64,000 nt of DNA, from positions 62,001 through 126,000 of the forward strand of contig NZ_CAXBGN010000008.1 of the NCBI RefSeq assembly GCF_963975415.1. Reading direction: 5' to 3'. Below are positions 54,508 to 62,829 of this stretch, one piece after another; within the stretch, counting starts at the first letter, position 1, and the number at the start of each line of letters is the position of its first letter. This stretch comes from Kriegella sp963975415. Its GTDB lineage: Bacteria > Bacteroidota > Bacteroidia > Flavobacteriales > Flavobacteriaceae. The translations under genes were made by a program, and so were the position numbers. The notes beneath the pieces are model-generated. The model was not told the DNA's origin. It saw nothing but the letters and a program-made list of their open reading frames with translations, and did not search any database.

Positions 54508-54945
54508 ATGAAATATAGTTTCAAGGTGATTTTACTATTCGTTTTCTGGGCCATTGCTACCAACGCCCAGTCTCTAAAGGAAGAAGAAACGGAAGTCGCA
54601 GGAGTAGTTGAGAAGTTATACGCTGCTATGGTCGAAAAGAATAAGGCTACACTCGAAAATCTTACTGATACTGCACTTACTTATGGCCATTCAAGTGGAA
54701 CAATAGAAAATAAGGCGGAATATGTCGACGCAGTCATAAATGGCACTTTCGATTTTATTTCGATAAATCCAGCGGAACAGCGTATTTCTTTTTCAGATAA
54801 AAAAACAGCCTTGGTTCGACATTTTTTTGAAGCAAAAGGACTAAATGAAGGGAAACCTGCAGATGTTCGGATCGGTGTGTTGATGGTTTTTCAAAAGCAT
54901 AATAAAAATTGGAAACTTTTGGCTAGACAGGCTTATAAGTTATAA
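54508..54945 (+). CDS. Small secreted NTF2-fold (DUF4440-like) protein
   Basis: The 145-residue protein has a signal peptide (KVILLFVFWAIATNAQS) and an NTF2-like fold: helix VAGVVEKLYAAMVEKNKATLENLTDTALTYGHSSG, strands FISINPAEQRISFSD and ALVRHFFEAKGL, and LMVFQKHNKNWKLLARQAYKL at the end. It lies 42 bases after the RraA-like gene and 76 bases before the symporter, in the same orientation, so it is probably part of that unit. Function unknown; it may be a partner or a small sugar-lactone or keto-acid binding protein. Confidence 0.8.
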   Translation: MKYSFKVILLFVFWAIATNAQSLKEEETEVAGVVEKLYAAMVEKNKATLENLTDTALTYGHSSGTIENKAEYVDAVINGTFDFISINPAEQRISFSDKKTALVRHFFEAKGLNEGKPADVRIGVLMVFQKHNKNWKLLARQAYKL

Positions 54946-55021
54946 AATCCTGAACTTCATATTTCTCATGAATAACTTCCCACTAATAGCAACTAAATAA
55001 TCAACCTAAAAAATCGATATT

Positions 55022-56146
55022 TTGAATAAAAAAACCATTTATTCCATAGCTTTTGGCTTTGCCATACTACTTTTCATAAGTATTCTTTTAATGGTTTTTA
55101 TGGGTAAGATCCAACAATCGGGACCATTAATGATAGTATTTTTTGGTATTCTGGCTTTTGCCTTTAGTGGTTATAAATCATTTAATGATTATGTTTTTAC
55201 CACAATGATTTTTACAGGGGTAGCCCTTGCACTTTATTATCCCCAGTATTTTACCCATATCGGTGATTTCAAATTAACGGCACTCATCATCCCGCTGATT
55301 CAAATTATCATGTTCGGTATGGGTACTTCGATGAGCATAAACGATTTTGCTGCTATATTTAAGTCTCCGAAGGGCGTGCTTATCGGTGTTTCGGCCCAAC
55401 TAGGCATTATGCCTATTATGGGTTTTGTATTGGCCAAGTTAAGCGGATTTCCTCCTGAAATAGCTGCTGGTATCGTTTTAATAGGATGTTCCCCGAGTGG
55501 AGTGGCCTCCAATGTAATGGCATATTTGGCAAAGGCGAATTTGGCACTTTCCATAACCATTACCTCCATTGCAACATTGTTAGCCCCGTTCTTGACGCCA
55601 TTATTGATGAAGCTATTGGCAGGAGAGTTTATAGAAATCGATGTGTTAACGATGATGTGGAGTATTGTAAAAATGATTATTCTACCTATTGGAGCGGGAT
55701 TAGTGTTCAATAAATTATTGGGGGAAAAGGGGAGATGGTTGCATAAGGCGATGCCCCTTTTATCAATGTTGGCCATTGGCATTATAATCACTATCATAAC
55801 TGCGGCCGGTAGAGACAGTCTCCTTGATATTGGGGGTATATTGATGGTTCTGGTTTTGATCCATAATGTATTTGGCTATTTTCTCGGATACTGGTATGCC
55901 CGTTTACTACGATTGAACGAACAAGATTCGCGTACGATTGCCTTAGAAGTAGGCATGCAAAATGGCGGATTGGCATCGGGTATTGCTAATTCTTTGGGTA
56001 AGATTGCCACAATGGGCTTGGCGCCTGCCGTTTTCGGCCCGCTAATGAATATTACCGGGTCTATTCTCGCTTCCTATTGGCATAAAAAACCGACCAATGA
56101 AAATATCGATGCTCCAAATATCAGAAAAGATTTAAATACTTTGTAG
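55022..56146 (+). CDS. BASS-family (bile acid:sodium symporter) transporter
   Basis: The frame starts with TTG at 55022 (an in-frame TAA at 55007-55009 rules out an earlier start). The 374-residue protein has about 10 membrane segments in two pseudo-repeats. Recognisable text: FGMGTSMSINDFAAIF, LGIMPIMGFVLAKL, GCSPSGVASNVMAYLAKANLALSITITSIATLLAPFLTPLL (the crossover region), and a later VGMQNGGLASGIA. This family carries bile acids and, in other branches, pyruvate and other small organic anions with sodium. Coming after an exported dehydratase and an RraA-like enzyme, uptake of pyruvate or a keto acid is my inference. The following sulfatase has its own promoter. Confidence 0.93.
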   Translation: MNKKTIYSIAFGFAILLFISILLMVFMGKIQQSGPLMIVFFGILAFAFSGYKSFNDYVFTTMIFTGVALALYYPQYFTHIGDFKLTALIIPLIQIIMFGMGTSMSINDFAAIFKSPKGVLIGVSAQLGIMPIMGFVLAKLSGFPPEIAAGIVLIGCSPSGVASNVMAYLAKANLALSITITSIATLLAPFLTPLLMKLLAGEFIEIDVLTMMWSIVKMIILPIGAGLVFNKLLGEKGRWLHKAMPLLSMLAIGIIITIITAAGRDSLLDIGGILMVLVLIHNVFGYFLGYWYARLLRLNEQDSRTIALEVGMQNGGLASGIANSLGKIATMGLAPAVFGPLMNITGSILASYWHKKPTNENIDAPNIRKDLNTL

Positions 56147-56150
56147 TCTG

Positions 56151-56182
56151 TTCGTACACATATAAAATAAATTCTATTTTTG
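56151..56182 (+). promoter_or_regulatory. Promoter of the last sulfatase gene
   Basis: TTCG (56151-56154), 20 bases, then TATTTTTG (56175-56182), an exact -7 element with one mismatch in the -33. Transcription would begin near 56189, about 60 bases before the ATG at 56248. Confidence 0.5.
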
Positions 56183-56247
56183 AATTTATCAAATCCTGAT
56201 TTAGAAATTCCAAATTGTATAAACCCGTTGCATCTTAACTTTTTATA

Positions 56248-57735
56248 ATGAGAAGACCTTTTTTATTTCTTTTGCCCTTTGTCTTAATTTTTGTTTGCTC
56301 TTGTAACGATTCTTCCAAAAAAAAATCTGGCGAAACCACTGAAAACATAGATTCCTTAAGTGCTTCCCAAAAACCAAATATTATCTATATTCTTGCGGAT
56401 GATCTAGGTTATGGGGATTTAAGTATTTACGGACAGCAAAAGTTCGAAACTCCGAATATTGATAAACTAGCCAAAAGCGGGATGCTTTTTACCCAACATT
56501 ATTCAGGAAGTACCGTTTGTGCTCCTTCAAGGTCAGCTTTGATGACCGGCATGCATACGGGCCATACTGTTGTTCGTGGAAATAAGGAGGTGAGACCAGA
56601 AGGGCAACACCCAATTCCCGATGAGACCTATACCTTGGCCGAGGCCATGAAAAAAGCGGGCTATGCCACTGGGGCTTTTGGCAAATGGGGGCTCGGATTT
56701 CCGGGTTCTGAAGGTGATCCAAATAATCAGGGTTTTGATACCTTTTATGGCTATAATTGCCAACGTTTAGGCCATAATTACTACCCGTATCACTTATGGT
56801 CGAATAAAGACTCGGTAGTGCTTGCTGAAAATTCAGGGATGAAAGATGGAGTTTATGCGCCGAAATTAATACATGAGCAAACGCTGAAGTTTATAGATGA
56901 CCATAAAGATGAACCTTTCTTTTTGTATGTCCCTTCAATTATTCCCCACGCCGAACTGGCTGCTCCAGAAGAATATATGGAGAAGCACCGTGGGAAATAC
57001 CCTCCTGAAAAGGCTTATGAGGGGGTGGATGACGGCAAGGAGTTTAATTTAGGGCCCTACCGTTCCCAAGAGGATACTCATGCCGCTTTTGCCGCTATGG
57101 TCAATCTATTGGACGATCAAGTAGGGGAGATTATGGATAAAGTAGAAGCGCTGGACATTGCCGATAACACCTTAATTATATTTACTTCCGATAATGGTCC
57201 GCATGAGGAAGGTGGCGCAGATCCCGATTATTTCGAGAGCAATGGTCCGCTTAAAGGGATAAAACGCGATTTATATGAAGGGGGTATCCGGGTGCCTATG
57301 ATTGTCAGTTGGCCTGGAAAAATTGCGCCGAATTCGCAAAGTGACCATGTTTCGGCATTTTGGGATGTTTTTCCTACCGTTTCAGAAATTGCCGGAATCG
57401 ATGCTCCGGATAATTTAGATGGAATATCTTTTTTGCCAACATTGTTAGATAAAGAGCTGCAAAAAGAGCATGAATACCTGTATTGGGAATTTCATGAAAA
57501 AGGAGGAAGACAGGCCATTCGAAAAGGAAACTGGAAGGCTGTGCGATACAATGTTTTTAAAAGCCCGGATGCTCCCTTAGAGCTTTATGATTTGTCGACC
57601 GATATTGGCGAAGAAAACAATGTAGTACAGAATCACCCAGAGGTTGTTCAGGAAATGGAGAAAATTTTTAAGGAAGCCAGAACTCCTTCAGAGATTTTCA
57701 CCTTTGGTCAGGGAACATATTTGGGTAGTAAATAA
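56248..57735 (+). CDS. S1-family sulfatase, lipoprotein
   Basis: The 495-residue protein has a lipoprotein signal (FLLPFVLIFVCSC, Cys19) and sulfatase motifs NIIYILADDLGYGDLSIYG (44-62), CAPSRSALMTGMHTGH (91-106) with formylglycine Cys91, FGKWGLG and IFTSDNGPHEEGGADPDYF. The GKWGLG with Gly in place of the usual His is a recognised variation of one arylsulfatase A-like branch (family S1, GalNAc/arylsulfatase type). The gene ends at a bidirectional terminator and converges on uxuA. It is preceded by its own promoter, so it is a separate transcript. Confidence 0.93.
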   Translation: MRRPFLFLLPFVLIFVCSCNDSSKKKSGETTENIDSLSASQKPNIIYILADDLGYGDLSIYGQQKFETPNIDKLAKSGMLFTQHYSGSTVCAPSRSALMTGMHTGHTVVRGNKEVRPEGQHPIPDETYTLAEAMKKAGYATGAFGKWGLGFPGSEGDPNNQGFDTFYGYNCQRLGHNYYPYHLWSNKDSVVLAENSGMKDGVYAPKLIHEQTLKFIDDHKDEPFFLYVPSIIPHAELAAPEEYMEKHRGKYPPEKAYEGVDDGKEFNLGPYRSQEDTHAAFAAMVNLLDDQVGEIMDKVEALDIADNTLIIFTSDNGPHEEGGADPDYFESNGPLKGIKRDLYEGGIRVPMIVSWPGKIAPNSQSDHVSAFWDVFPTVSEIAGIDAPDNLDGISFLPTLLDKELQKEHEYLYWEFHEKGGRQAIRKGNWKAVRYNVFKSPDAPLELYDLSTDIGEENNVVQNHPEVVQEMEKIFKEARTPSEIFTFGQGTYLGSK

Positions 57736-57753
57736 GCAAGGTAGATTTCAACA

Positions 57754-57789
57754 AAAAAGGGCTGCGAAAATTATTTTGCAGCCCTTTTT
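57754..57789. terminator. Bidirectional terminator between convergent genes
   Basis: AAAAAGGGCTGC pairs perfectly with GCAGCCCTTTTT over 12 base pairs, with further A-T pairs in the loop; there are A runs on the left and T runs on the right, so it can act on transcripts from both sides (sulfatase and uxuA). Confidence 0.88.
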
Positions 57790-57808
57790 AAGTGTCCTTA
57801 ATTTGAGT

Positions 57809-59023
57809 TTATTCAGTTTCGATGAGCGATTTGTAAATGCCCAGCTCTAAACCTCTTAGTTCCGCAAGTCCGCGTAATCTTCCAATTCCAGAATAACCAG
57901 GGTTGGTTTTTTTGTTTAGGTCATCCAACATTTGATGGCCGTGATCGGGCCGCATCGGAATGGAAGCGTCTTTTCTTCCTTCTTTCTGCCGACGTTTTTG
58001 TTCCAACAAAACTCGTTTTACAATGCCGTACATATCAACATTTCCTTCCAAATGGTTGGCCTCGTAAAAATTACCATCTGCATCACGCTGGGTACTCCTC
58101 AAGTGCAAGAAATGAATGCGCTCGGCGAATCGCTCCGTTATTTGCAACAAGTCGTTATCGCCACGAGCTCCCAAAGAACCCGTACATAAAGTGATACCGT
58201 TGCTCAACGATGGAACTTTATTGAAAATATGGGCATAGTCTGCTTCGGTACCCATGATTCTCGGTAGCCCTAAAATAGTGAATGGTGGATCATCGGGGTG
58301 AATACACATTCTGACGCCATTTTGTTCGGCAACAGGTATGACCTCACTTAAAAACTGTACAAGATGCTCTCGCATTTCGTCTTCCCCGATATTTTTATAG
58401 GTATCAAGAATATCTTGAAATTTACTCAGATCATAACCATCTTCAGAAACAGGATAGCCTTCTGCCGATCCGGGAAGGCCGGCAATAATCGTTTTTACCA
58501 AATCTTTAACCGCTTCATCCGACATGCTCTTATAGTACTCAGCCGCTTTATCGATTTGAGAAGCGGTATAGCTTTCTTGGGCACCTGGCCGCTTAAGTAT
58601 GTGCAGGTCAAAAGCAGCCAAGGCGGCATGCTCAAAAGATAAAGCTTTAGAGCCATCGGCCATAACACGGTATAAACTTGTTCTGGTCCAGTCAAGAACC
58701 GGCATAAAGTTATAACAGACCACATGTACCCCACATTCTGCCAGGTGGATGAGGCTTTGTTTGTAGTTGACGATGTGCCGTTCAAAGTCCCCAGTCCGGG
58801 TCTTTATATTCTCATGTATGGGCAAAGATTCTACGACCGACCACACGAGGCCACTATCTTCTACTTCTTTTTTTCTCTTATTGATTTCATCCTTAGACCA
58901 AAGCTCACCGTTCGGTATGTGATGTAGCGCCGTAACGATACCCGTAGCTCCGGCTTGTTTTATATCACTAAGGCTTACGGGGTCACTCGGACCGTACCAC
59001 CGCCATGTTTGTTCCATCTTCAT
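57809..59023 (-). CDS. uxuA: Mannonate dehydratase
   Basis: The 404-residue protein is a UxuA-type TIM barrel: MEQTWRWYGPSDPVSL at the start, ALHHIPNGELW, NFMPVLDWTRTSL, MCIHPDDPP, TLCTGSLGARGDNDL and IHFLHLRST are all signature segments, supplying the His/Cys/Asp metal site. It dehydrates D-mannonate to 2-keto-3-deoxygluconate in the glucuronate (and alginate/ulvan-type uronate) pathway of the cytoplasm. It lies 34 bases after an SDR gene on the same strand; the two form an operon for uronic acid use. KDG kinase and aldolase are not in the window. Confidence 0.96.
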   Translation of the reverse strand: MKMEQTWRWYGPSDPVSLSDIKQAGATGIVTALHHIPNGELWSKDEINKRKKEVEDSGLVWSVVESLPIHENIKTRTGDFERHIVNYKQSLIHLAECGVHVVCYNFMPVLDWTRTSLYRVMADGSKALSFEHAALAAFDLHILKRPGAQESYTASQIDKAAEYYKSMSDEAVKDLVKTIIAGLPGSAEGYPVSEDGYDLSKFQDILDTYKNIGEDEMREHLVQFLSEVIPVAEQNGVRMCIHPDDPPFTILGLPRIMGTEADYAHIFNKVPSLSNGITLCTGSLGARGDNDLLQITERFAERIHFLHLRSTQRDADGNFYEANHLEGNVDMYGIVKRVLLEQKRRQKEGRKDASIPMRPDHGHQMLDDLNKKTNPGYSGIGRLRGLAELRGLELGIYKSLIETE

Positions 59024-59057
59024 CTTTTCTATGAATTTAATATCTTGTTATTCTTAA

Positions 59058-59873
59058 TTAAACACCGCTAAATGCACTGAAGCCACCATCGATGGGGAGA
59101 ACAACTCCTGTAATAAATCGTGCGGCATCACTGCATAAAAAATGTACCGCTCCATTTAATTCTTCAGCTTCCCCAAAACGCCCCATGGGGGTGTTTCGAA
59201 TGATGGTCTGTCCTCTTTCGGTATAAGATCCATCTGTATTCGTAAGCAAGGCCCTGTTTTGGTTTCCTATGAAAAAACCGGGCGCAATAGCATTGACGCG
59301 AACTCCCCCACCAAATTTTGTAGCCATTTCAACAGCCATCCAACGTGTGAAGTTTTCCATGGCTGCTTTTGAAGCCGAGTAACCAGCCACCCTTGTAATG
59401 GCCCTATCGACAGCCATCGATGAATAATTGATAATGGTGCCTTCTTTTTGCTCGGCCATGCTAGCTCCGAACACCAAGGAAGGTAACACAGTACCATTGA
59501 GGTTTAAGTCGGTAACTTTTTTAAAATCATCCATAGCAAGATCAAAAATCGTTTTGTCAGGGGCAATAGTCGCACCGGGTAAATTTCCGCCAGCAATATT
59601 CAAGAGGATATCAACTTTGCCATAATGGGCAAGAATTTCATCTTTGGCATTTTTTAGCGATTCTTCGGAGAGGATATCTGCCTCATAAGCTGTGGCCTCG
59701 CCACCTTCAGATGTTATCTTTTCTATTAATTGGGTTAACGATGATTTTTTGCGTGTCAAAAGAGCCAATTTGACTCCCGATTGAGCCAAACTAGTGGCTG
59801 CACTTTGGGCGAGTGCCCCGCTAGCTCCTGTAATCACAGCAACTTTATCCTTTATCTGAAATATGTCATTCAT
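59058..59873 (-). CDS. SDR-family oxidoreductase, probable fructuronate/mannonate reductase
   Basis: The 271-residue protein is a classical short-chain dehydrogenase: TGASGALAQSAA (16-27) for the cofactor, NIAGG (about 92-96), catalytic Ser in INYSSMA, and YSASKAAMENF (Tyr-x-x-x-Lys) at about 165. APGFF and FITGVVLPIDGGF close the domain. SDRs next to uxuA in Bacteroidota are usually the fructuronate reductase (D-mannonate oxidoreductase) that makes mannonate, replacing the E. coli UxuB type. It is the first gene of the operon with uxuA and lies 152 bases divergent from the Tat Gfo/Idh/MocA gene at 60026. Confidence 0.87.
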   Translation of the reverse strand: MNDIFQIKDKVAVITGASGALAQSAATSLAQSGVKLALLTRKKSSLTQLIEKITSEGGEATAYEADILSEESLKNAKDEILAHYGKVDILLNIAGGNLPGATIAPDKTIFDLAMDDFKKVTDLNLNGTVLPSLVFGASMAEQKEGTIINYSSMAVDRAITRVAGYSASKAAMENFTRWMAVEMATKFGGGVRVNAIAPGFFIGNQNRALLTNTDGSYTERGQTIIRNTPMGRFGEAEELNGAVHFLCSDAARFITGVVLPIDGGFSAFSGV

Positions 59874-59984
59874 ACTTTATTATTTTCGGTCGGGAAGATA
59901 AAACAATAATTTTGAAACTTTTGTTCAGTCTTTATGAAAATTGCTTTTTACAAAAAAACAAAATCGGTATATTTCGGTAACGCA

Positions 59985-59992
59985 TATTTTTG
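59985..59992 (+). promoter_or_regulatory. -7 element of the divergent Gfo/Idh/MocA gene
   Basis: TATTTTTG, an exact TAnnTTTG, lies 33 bases before the ATG at 60026. The -33 is not obvious. Confidence 0.4.
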
Positions 59993-60025
59993 AGACAAGA
60001 ACATTGATTTAACCAGTACGTTGCA

Positions 60026-61348
60026 ATGAAAAAAAAGATATCCTTCGAAAAAAGCAAAAAGCAAAAAACAAATTTCACGAGACGAAAGTTTATTTCTACT
60101 ACCATATTATCGGCGGGTGCTATCAGCATTATTCCAAGGCATGTTCTTGGAAAGGGGTTTTTAGGACCAAGTGATCGTATCAATCTCGGATTTATTGGTC
60201 TTGGAAAACAAAGCAGGGGACTGGCCTCAAGATTTATTGGGGAAACCGATGCGCAAATTGTAGCGGGTTGTGATGTTTGGACCACCAAGACGGCTTGGTT
60301 TGAAAATCATGTAAATTCATTATACGGCGAAAAAAGGAAAACAAGTGGGCATAAAGGAATAACGAGTTACAGTGAATATCAGAAGTTGCTTAACAATAAA
60401 GATATCGACGGCGTAATCATTGCAACACCGGATCACTGGCATGCCCGACATGCGATCGATGCCATGAATGCCGGAAAAGACGTGTACTGCGAAAAACCAC
60501 TTTCTCTAAAAATCATGGAAGGTATTGATATGGTACAGGCTACCAAGTCTACGAAAAAGGTTTTGCAAACCGGAAGTATGCAACGGTCTTGGGAGAATTT
60601 TAGAAAGGCCTGTGAACTTGTTCGAAACGGTTATCTTGGGGAAATAAAGAAAATTTTGGTCAATGTAGGCGACCCGGCGATACCCTATAATTTAAGTAAA
60701 GAGGATACGCCAAAAGAGGTTGATTGGAACCTTTGGTGTGGACCGGCACCTTTGCTGGAGTATAACCATCGTTTGGCACCTTCCAATAATGACGTGAAGT
60801 TTTGGCCCGATTGGCGTCTGTTCGAAGAGACCGGGGGTGGTATCTTGTGCGATTGGGGAGCTCATATGTTCGACATCGTGCAATGGGCACTTGGAATGGA
60901 CCGATCAGGGCCGGTTCGGTATTTGCCGCCCAGCGACCCTACAGCTGTAAGAGGACTTCGAATGTTTTATGAAAATGGTATTGAAATGGTTCATGAAGAT
61001 TTTGGTCGGGGTTGGGGCGTTCGGTTTATGGGATCTGAAGGCAAGATGGATGTAAGCAGAAGTTATTTGGAAACCGACCCGGTAAATATTCTTACTGCTG
61101 AATTAAAAGATTCAGATACGAGACTTTACCATTCCGACAATCACTATCAAGACTGGTTAGATGCCATTAAAAACCGAACCTCGCCCATTTGCGATGTGGA
61201 AACCGGACATCGTTCGGCTACCGTATGTAATATCGCGAACATTGCTTATAAATTGCGAAGACCGTTAGAGTGGGACCCTAAAAAAGAACAATTTAATGGG
61301 GATAGTGAGGCCAATGCCTTACGCGGCAGAAAGAGCAGGGAGTTTTAG
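60026..61348 (+). CDS. Tat-exported Gfo/Idh/MocA-family oxidoreductase
   Basis: The 440-residue protein has a basic N-terminus and twin-arginine signal (FTRRKFIST, 17-25, then a hydrophobic segment to about 40), a Rossmann motif LGFIGLGKQSRG (54-65) with GCDVW, ATPDHWHARH (133-142) and CEKP (155-158). It is most like the gene at 8082 in having the EKP form and PDHWHA text. It should act on a sugar in the periplasm. It is divergent from the uronate operon and convergent with the mutarotase/lactonase operon, so it is a single-gene transcript. Four such exported enzymes are thus in the window. Confidence 0.88.
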   Translation: MKKKISFEKSKKQKTNFTRRKFISTTILSAGAISIIPRHVLGKGFLGPSDRINLGFIGLGKQSRGLASRFIGETDAQIVAGCDVWTTKTAWFENHVNSLYGEKRKTSGHKGITSYSEYQKLLNNKDIDGVIIATPDHWHARHAIDAMNAGKDVYCEKPLSLKIMEGIDMVQATKSTKKVLQTGSMQRSWENFRKACELVRNGYLGEIKKILVNVGDPAIPYNLSKEDTPKEVDWNLWCGPAPLLEYNHRLAPSNNDVKFWPDWRLFEETGGGILCDWGAHMFDIVQWALGMDRSGPVRYLPPSDPTAVRGLRMFYENGIEMVHEDFGRGWGVRFMGSEGKMDVSRSYLETDPVNILTAELKDSDTRLYHSDNHYQDWLDAIKNRTSPICDVETGHRSATVCNIANIAYKLRRPLEWDPKKEQFNGDSEANALRGRKSREF

Positions 61349-61456
61349 ACGTGAACCATGGAGGAAGATTTCCTATGAAATATGGCCCCTTTCCTGTAAA
61401 TGTAGTCAATGGATTGAAAACACATAGAGGGTAGGGACCGTAAATTATCTAAAACA

Positions 61457-61810
61457 CTAATGCTCTTCCAAATGAAAAACTTTTTCCAATGAAATCCATT
61501 TTTCACCAGCTTTGGCCCATGGTAGTGCCTGTTGGTAGTCCCACATAAGCTTTTCCCAGTCTTGTACTTTTGGATTGTTGGCATCCATATCTGCTTTTCT
61601 TTGAAGGTCAAAAGTTTCATCGACGTCCATAATCATAAACATACGGTTGCCTGTTAAGTAAATTTCCATATCTACGACACCTGCATCTTTAAGGCTTTTG
61701 GTCACTTCAGGCCAAGTGACCCCTTTGGAATGATAGTGCTTATATTCGGCGATCAATTTCGGATCGTCCTTTAAATCACAAGAGAAACAGAATCTTTTTG
61801 TATTTGCCAT
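61457..61810 (-). CDS. L-rhamnose mutarotase-family protein (RhaM/fucose mutarotase type)
   Basis: The 117-residue protein is of the usual length for the L-rhamnose mutarotase family (PF05336), with CFSCDLKDDPKLIAEYKHYH at the start and the conserved NRMFMIMDVDETFD and PVQ-like AKAGEKWISLEKVFHL at the end. It interconverts the anomers of a 6-deoxyhexose; relatives act on L-rhamnose or L-fucose. Its gene follows the amidohydrolase by 67 bases on the minus strand in an operon, matching the mutarotase-plus-lactonase pairing of the non-phosphorylating L-fucose or L-rhamnose pathway. Sugar specificity is uncertain. Confidence 0.87.
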   Translation of the reverse strand: MANTKRFCFSCDLKDDPKLIAEYKHYHSKGVTWPEVTKSLKDAGVVDMEIYLTGNRMFMIMDVDETFDLQRKADMDANNPKVQDWEKLMWDYQQALPWAKAGEKWISLEKVFHLEEH

Positions 61811-61877
61811 AATTCAAATAGTGTTGTGTATTAAATATTAATAGTTGTATTATTCAGATATTCTTGCAAATGAACGG

Positions 61878-62705
61878 CTATAAATTGTAAAAATTTATAG
61901 CATTTTGGCCCATTATAGCTTTTTGCTCATTCTCACTAAGGGGAGCAATAAAATCGGTCACTAGATTCTTTATTTCGCCATATTTTCCCGCAAGAAAACA
62001 AACCGGCCAATCGGATCCGTACATGACTCTGTCGGTTCCAAAAACCTCCATAACCAATTCCATATAGCGAGTGATATCTTGAGCTTTCCATGAATTCATG
62101 TCGGCTTCGGTTACCATACCCGATAATTTGCAGTAAACGTTTTCATGTTGGGCAATTTCTTTCATCAATAAGGCCCATCCATCATAAAAACCATCTTTTA
62201 TATAGGGCTTGGAAATATGGTCGATTACAAATTTATGATTGGGAAACCGTTTTACAAATTCAAGCGCAGCCCCCAATTGATGGGGAAAAGTTAAAATATC
62301 ATAGGTTAAATTATGTGTTTCCAAATGGGCAACACCCCTTAAAAAATCGTGGCGCAAAAGAAAATTATGGTCAGGTTCATCTTGCACTACATGACGAAAT
62401 CCTTTTAATTTTTCCTGGTCACTGTAGCGTTGAAGCGTTTCGTCTACCTTTGGATCCCTTAAGTCTATCCAACCCACGACACCCTTTATGAAATCATTTT
62501 CCTTGGCCAACTTTAATAGAAAGTCGGTCTCTTCAAGACTTTGGTCGGCCTGAACGGCTACACAGCCATCAACACCATTGTTGTCGAGTATTTTTTTTAA
62601 ATCAGTTGGAAGAAAATCCCTTCGTAGTATGGCCATACTATCATTGATCCATGAGTAACGAACGGGGTCGTATTTCCAAAAATGCTGATGCGAGTCTATT
62701 GTCAT
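61878..62705 (-). CDS. Amidohydrolase-family sugar lactonase (L-fuconolactonase/rhamnonolactonase type)
   Basis: The 275-residue protein starts with IDSHQHFWKYDP (3-14), the HxH metal motif in the form found in the COG3618 amidohydrolase group, and has GFRHVVQDEPD, FVIDHISKP and MYGSDWPVC (metal Asp) further on. This group includes the lactonases that open L-fucono- or L-rhamnono-lactone in the oxidative deoxyhexose route; 2-pyrone-4,6-dicarboxylate hydrolase is a relative and an alternative. With a mutarotase gene 67 bases downstream it forms a two-gene operon. The dehydrogenase that would make the lactone is not next to it, although exported or soluble oxidoreductases elsewhere in the window might. 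Confidence 0.87.
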   Translation of the reverse strand: MTIDSHQHFWKYDPVRYSWINDSMAILRRDFLPTDLKKILDNNGVDGCVAVQADQSLEETDFLLKLAKENDFIKGVVGWIDLRDPKVDETLQRYSDQEKLKGFRHVVQDEPDHNFLLRHDFLRGVAHLETHNLTYDILTFPHQLGAALEFVKRFPNHKFVIDHISKPYIKDGFYDGWALLMKEIAQHENVYCKLSGMVTEADMNSWKAQDITRYMELVMEVFGTDRVMYGSDWPVCFLAGKYGEIKNLVTDFIAPLSENEQKAIMGQNAINFYNL

Positions 62706-62829
62706 CGTATGTGTTTTTATTTAAATTGTTGCTGTTTGAAAGTGAAACTTACTAAGTTGGTCAAGAATACCAAAATAGTTATAATAGCATACATACAAAA
62801 ATTGATTCGCCAATTTTTATGTGATAGGC

